Source: Alistipes sp.
GTDB lineage: Bacteria; Bacteroidota; Bacteroidia; Bacteroidales; Rikenellaceae
Assembly: GCA_017546345.1 (NCBI GenBank)
Contig: JAFYXB010000063.1
Location: 1 to 36,408 of the forward strand
Length of the DNA: 36,408 bases
Reading direction: 5' to 3'
Part shown: piece by piece, positions 35,340-36,408 of the stretch
Layout of the letters: every line of letters begins with the position of its first letter
How positions within the stretch are numbered: position 1 is the stretch's first letter
Notes under the pieces: generated by a model
Seen by the model: the letters and a program-made list of their open reading frames with translations, nothing else
Told to the model about the DNA's origin: nothing
Database searches by the model: none
Program-made: the position numbers and the translations under genes

Positions 35340-35726
35340 ATGAGCCATTCTATGATTATCGCCGTAGATTTTGACGGCACATGTGTTGAGCACGACTACC
35401 CAGATGTAGGTATGGATGTGGAGGGTGCAGTTGATGTGCTTAAGGCACTCAATGCCAAGGGCCACAAGCTCATATTGTTCACTATGCGTTCAGGCTCTAA
35501 GCTCGACGCTGCTGTGCGCTGGTTCAAGGAGCGCAAGATCGAGCTTTGGGCGGTAAACACTAACCCCGAGCAGAAGAGTTGGACCGATTCGGTTAAGGTA
35601 CACGCCGACCTATATATCGACGACTCGGCTGTAGGCTGTCCTCTGATGTTTATTGACGACGCTCCACGCCCCATGGTAAACTGGGCAAAGGTGCGCGAGA
35701 GATTGGAGTACGACAGAGTGTTGTAA
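35340..35726 (+). CDS. Small HAD-superfamily phosphatase (BT0820-like)
   Basis: A 128-residue HAD protein without a signal peptide. Motif I is VDFDGTC (Asp10 nucleophile, Asp12 acid), motif II is LFTMRSG (Thr48), a lysine lies in the Q-K-S-W region or beyond, and motif IV acidic residues are in LYIDDSAVG. It has almost no cap domain, so it could accept large substrates. It resembles the small Bacteroides HAD phosphatase BT0820 (recalled, not searched). It starts 10 bp after the Wzc-like gene and ends before a terminator, so it is the last gene of the export operon. An inner start at MIIAVDF (35352) is also possible. Confidence 0.82.
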   Translation: MSHSMIIAVDFDGTCVEHDYPDVGMDVEGAVDVLKALNAKGHKLILFTMRSGSKLDAAVRWFKERKIELWAVNTNPEQKSWTDSVKVHADLYIDDSAVGCPLMFIDDAPRPMVNWAKVRERLEYDRVL

Positions 35727-35768
35727 TCGCTCGTAAGGGGCTAGAAATAGCCTATAACGCAATTCTAT

Positions 35769-35798
35769 AAGGCTGTCCTTAGTGGGCAGCCTTTTTTG
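35769..35798 (+). terminator. Rho-independent terminator of the export operon
   Basis: AAGGCTG pairs with CAGCCTT, extended inward by TCC/GGG to about 10 bp, with a short TTAGT loop, followed by a run of T and GG. It lies about 43 bp after the HAD stop codon. Confidence 0.85.
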
Positions 35799-35853
35799 GT
35801 AATGATGCAAAAAGCACCTCTTATTGTACCATTCCCTCTTTTGGCATCATTAC
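35799..35853. repeat. Long inverted repeat directly after the operon terminator
   Basis: GTAATGATGC (35799-35808) and GCATCATTAC (35844-35853) are perfect 10 bp complements. Pairing extends inward over AAAA/TTTT with one bulged base. On the plus strand ACCC and a run of T follow, so it could be a second terminator or the 3' end of a small RNA. Confidence 0.5.
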
Positions 35854-36020
35854 ACCCTTTTTGTACTGAGCTATATGAATCTTTTTAATAACCGCTTGGC
35901 AACAATGGATAGCATAGCAGACCGCACTCCATCTGTCGCCAATCGTTGTTTGTTGTAACGATACTACATAGCCTACCCCTACACTATTACCGCATCGTTA
36001 TATCGCATGAGATAGGCATA

Positions 36021-36052
36021 AAAAAAGGGTTGGTAGCTTGCGCTACCAACCC
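36021..36052 (-). terminator. Rho-independent terminator of the rplT operon
   Basis: GGGTTGGTAGC and GCTACCAACCC form a perfect 11 bp stem with a 4 nt loop. On the minus strand six T follow (A-run 36021-36026). It lies 24 bp after the rplT stop. Confidence 0.9.
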
Positions 36053-36075
36053 GACCTTCCACTTAGTGGGAAGAA

Positions 36076-36408
36076 CTATTTAACTGCATTAACAATTGCC
36101 TCGAATGCCTTAGGCTCGTTGAGAGCGAGGTCAGCCAAAACCTTACGGTTGAGGACGATGCCCTTCGCGTTCATCTTACCAATAAACTCTGAATAGGTCA
36201 TACCGTGCATACGAACCGCAGCGTTGATACGAACGATCCACAATGAACGATAATTTCTCTTCTTCTCACGACGGTGTGCATATGCAAACTGCAAACCCTT
36301 CTCGACAGTATTTTTCGCAACTGTCCATACGTTTCCCCTTGAACCAAAGTTACCCTTGGCAAGTTTCAAAACCTTCTTTCTTCTTGCGCGTGACGCAACA
36401 GCGTTGAC
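36076..36408 (-). CDS. rplT: 50S ribosomal protein L20 (5' end beyond window)
   Basis: The frame is open to the right edge. From the edge it reads [20 protein letters not shown], then [39 protein letters not shown] and [15 protein letters not shown], all strongly L20-like. About 111 residues are present, and only the first few codons (probably MPRS) are missing. L20 binds 23S rRNA early in large-subunit assembly. The usual upstream partners rpmI and infC would lie outside the window. A TTG within the frame at 36369 is an internal Leu codon, not the start. Confidence 0.97.
   Translation of the reverse strand, partial: VNAVASRARRKKVLKLAKGNFGSRGNVWTVAKNTVEKGLQFAYAHRREKKRNYRSLWIVRINAAVRMHGMTYSEFIGKMNAKGIVLNRKVLADLALNEPKAFEAIVNAVK

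Larger units (their letters stand above)
35727..36075. other. Intergenic region between the HAD gene and rplT, partly unexplained
   Basis: This 349 bp region holds the terminator of the export operon, a second long inverted repeat with a T-run, and the rplT terminator at its right end. The stretch of about 150 bp from 35860 to 36010 has no gene and no tRNA fold that I could see; a 7 bp TAACGAT/ATCGTTA repeat is the only structure noticed there. Confidence 0.6.

Noticed and set aside
36367..36369. TTG as the start of a 97-residue L20
   Set aside because: The frame continues upstream to the window edge with the conserved [11 protein letters not shown] segment, so the gene is simply cut by the edge.

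Overview
The window looks like a chromosome segment of a Bacteroidales gut commensal, most likely Rikenellaceae/Alistipes-like; the genus is an inference from gene style, not proven. The evidence is a complete SusC/SusD starch locus, several lipoproteins whose lipid-anchor cysteine is followed by acidic residues, and promoters that match the Bacteroidetes consensus (TTTG, 19-20 nt, TAnnTTTG) instead of the E. coli one. No tRNA, rRNA, CRISPR array, insertion sequence or phage gene was seen.

Layout. (1) 1-5030 is a housekeeping block: a membrane-anchored Mur ligase (cut by the left edge) and an alpha/beta hydrolase, then a TPR membrane protein and a lumazine-synthase-like protein that lacks the catalytic loop, all on the minus strand, and divergently recF plus a DUF721 gene. 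(2) 5060-13542 holds three tandem paralogous surface lipoproteins of 918, 922 and 970 residues (DUF4988-like head, coiled coil, Ig/Fn3-like repeats) behind one clear promoter at 13634-13664. (3) 13758-29197 is a minus-strand starch/maltodextrin utilisation locus. In transcription order it has an MFS sugar transporter, SusC, SusD, a SusE/SusF-type multi-domain binding lipoprotein and four GH13 enzymes (two lipoproteins, one without a signal peptide, one Sec-exported), closed by a strong terminator. (4) 29575-31757 is a LytS-type histidine kinase and LytTR response regulator, divergent from the starch locus. (5) 31971-35793 is a Wza-like exporter, a Wzc-like tyrosine kinase and a small HAD phosphatase ending in a terminator. 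(6) 36027-36408 is the 3' part of rplT with its terminator.

How the genes fit together. SusD and the SusE/F protein would bind starch at the cell surface, and the lipoprotein amylases would cut it. SusC would import oligosaccharides to the periplasm, where the exported GH13 acts; the MFS carrier would take products to the cytoplasm for the signal-less GH13. The classical regulator SusR is not visible, and the two-component pair is the nearest candidate regulator.

Most notable points: the MFS gene carries an in-frame amber codon at codon 22 in an otherwise intact 444-residue frame; the RibH-like protein has lost the active-site histidine segment; the tandem lipoprotein trio has a perfect dyad abutting its promoter; and the tyrosine-rich tail of the Wzc-like kinase is encoded by a hexamer repeat.
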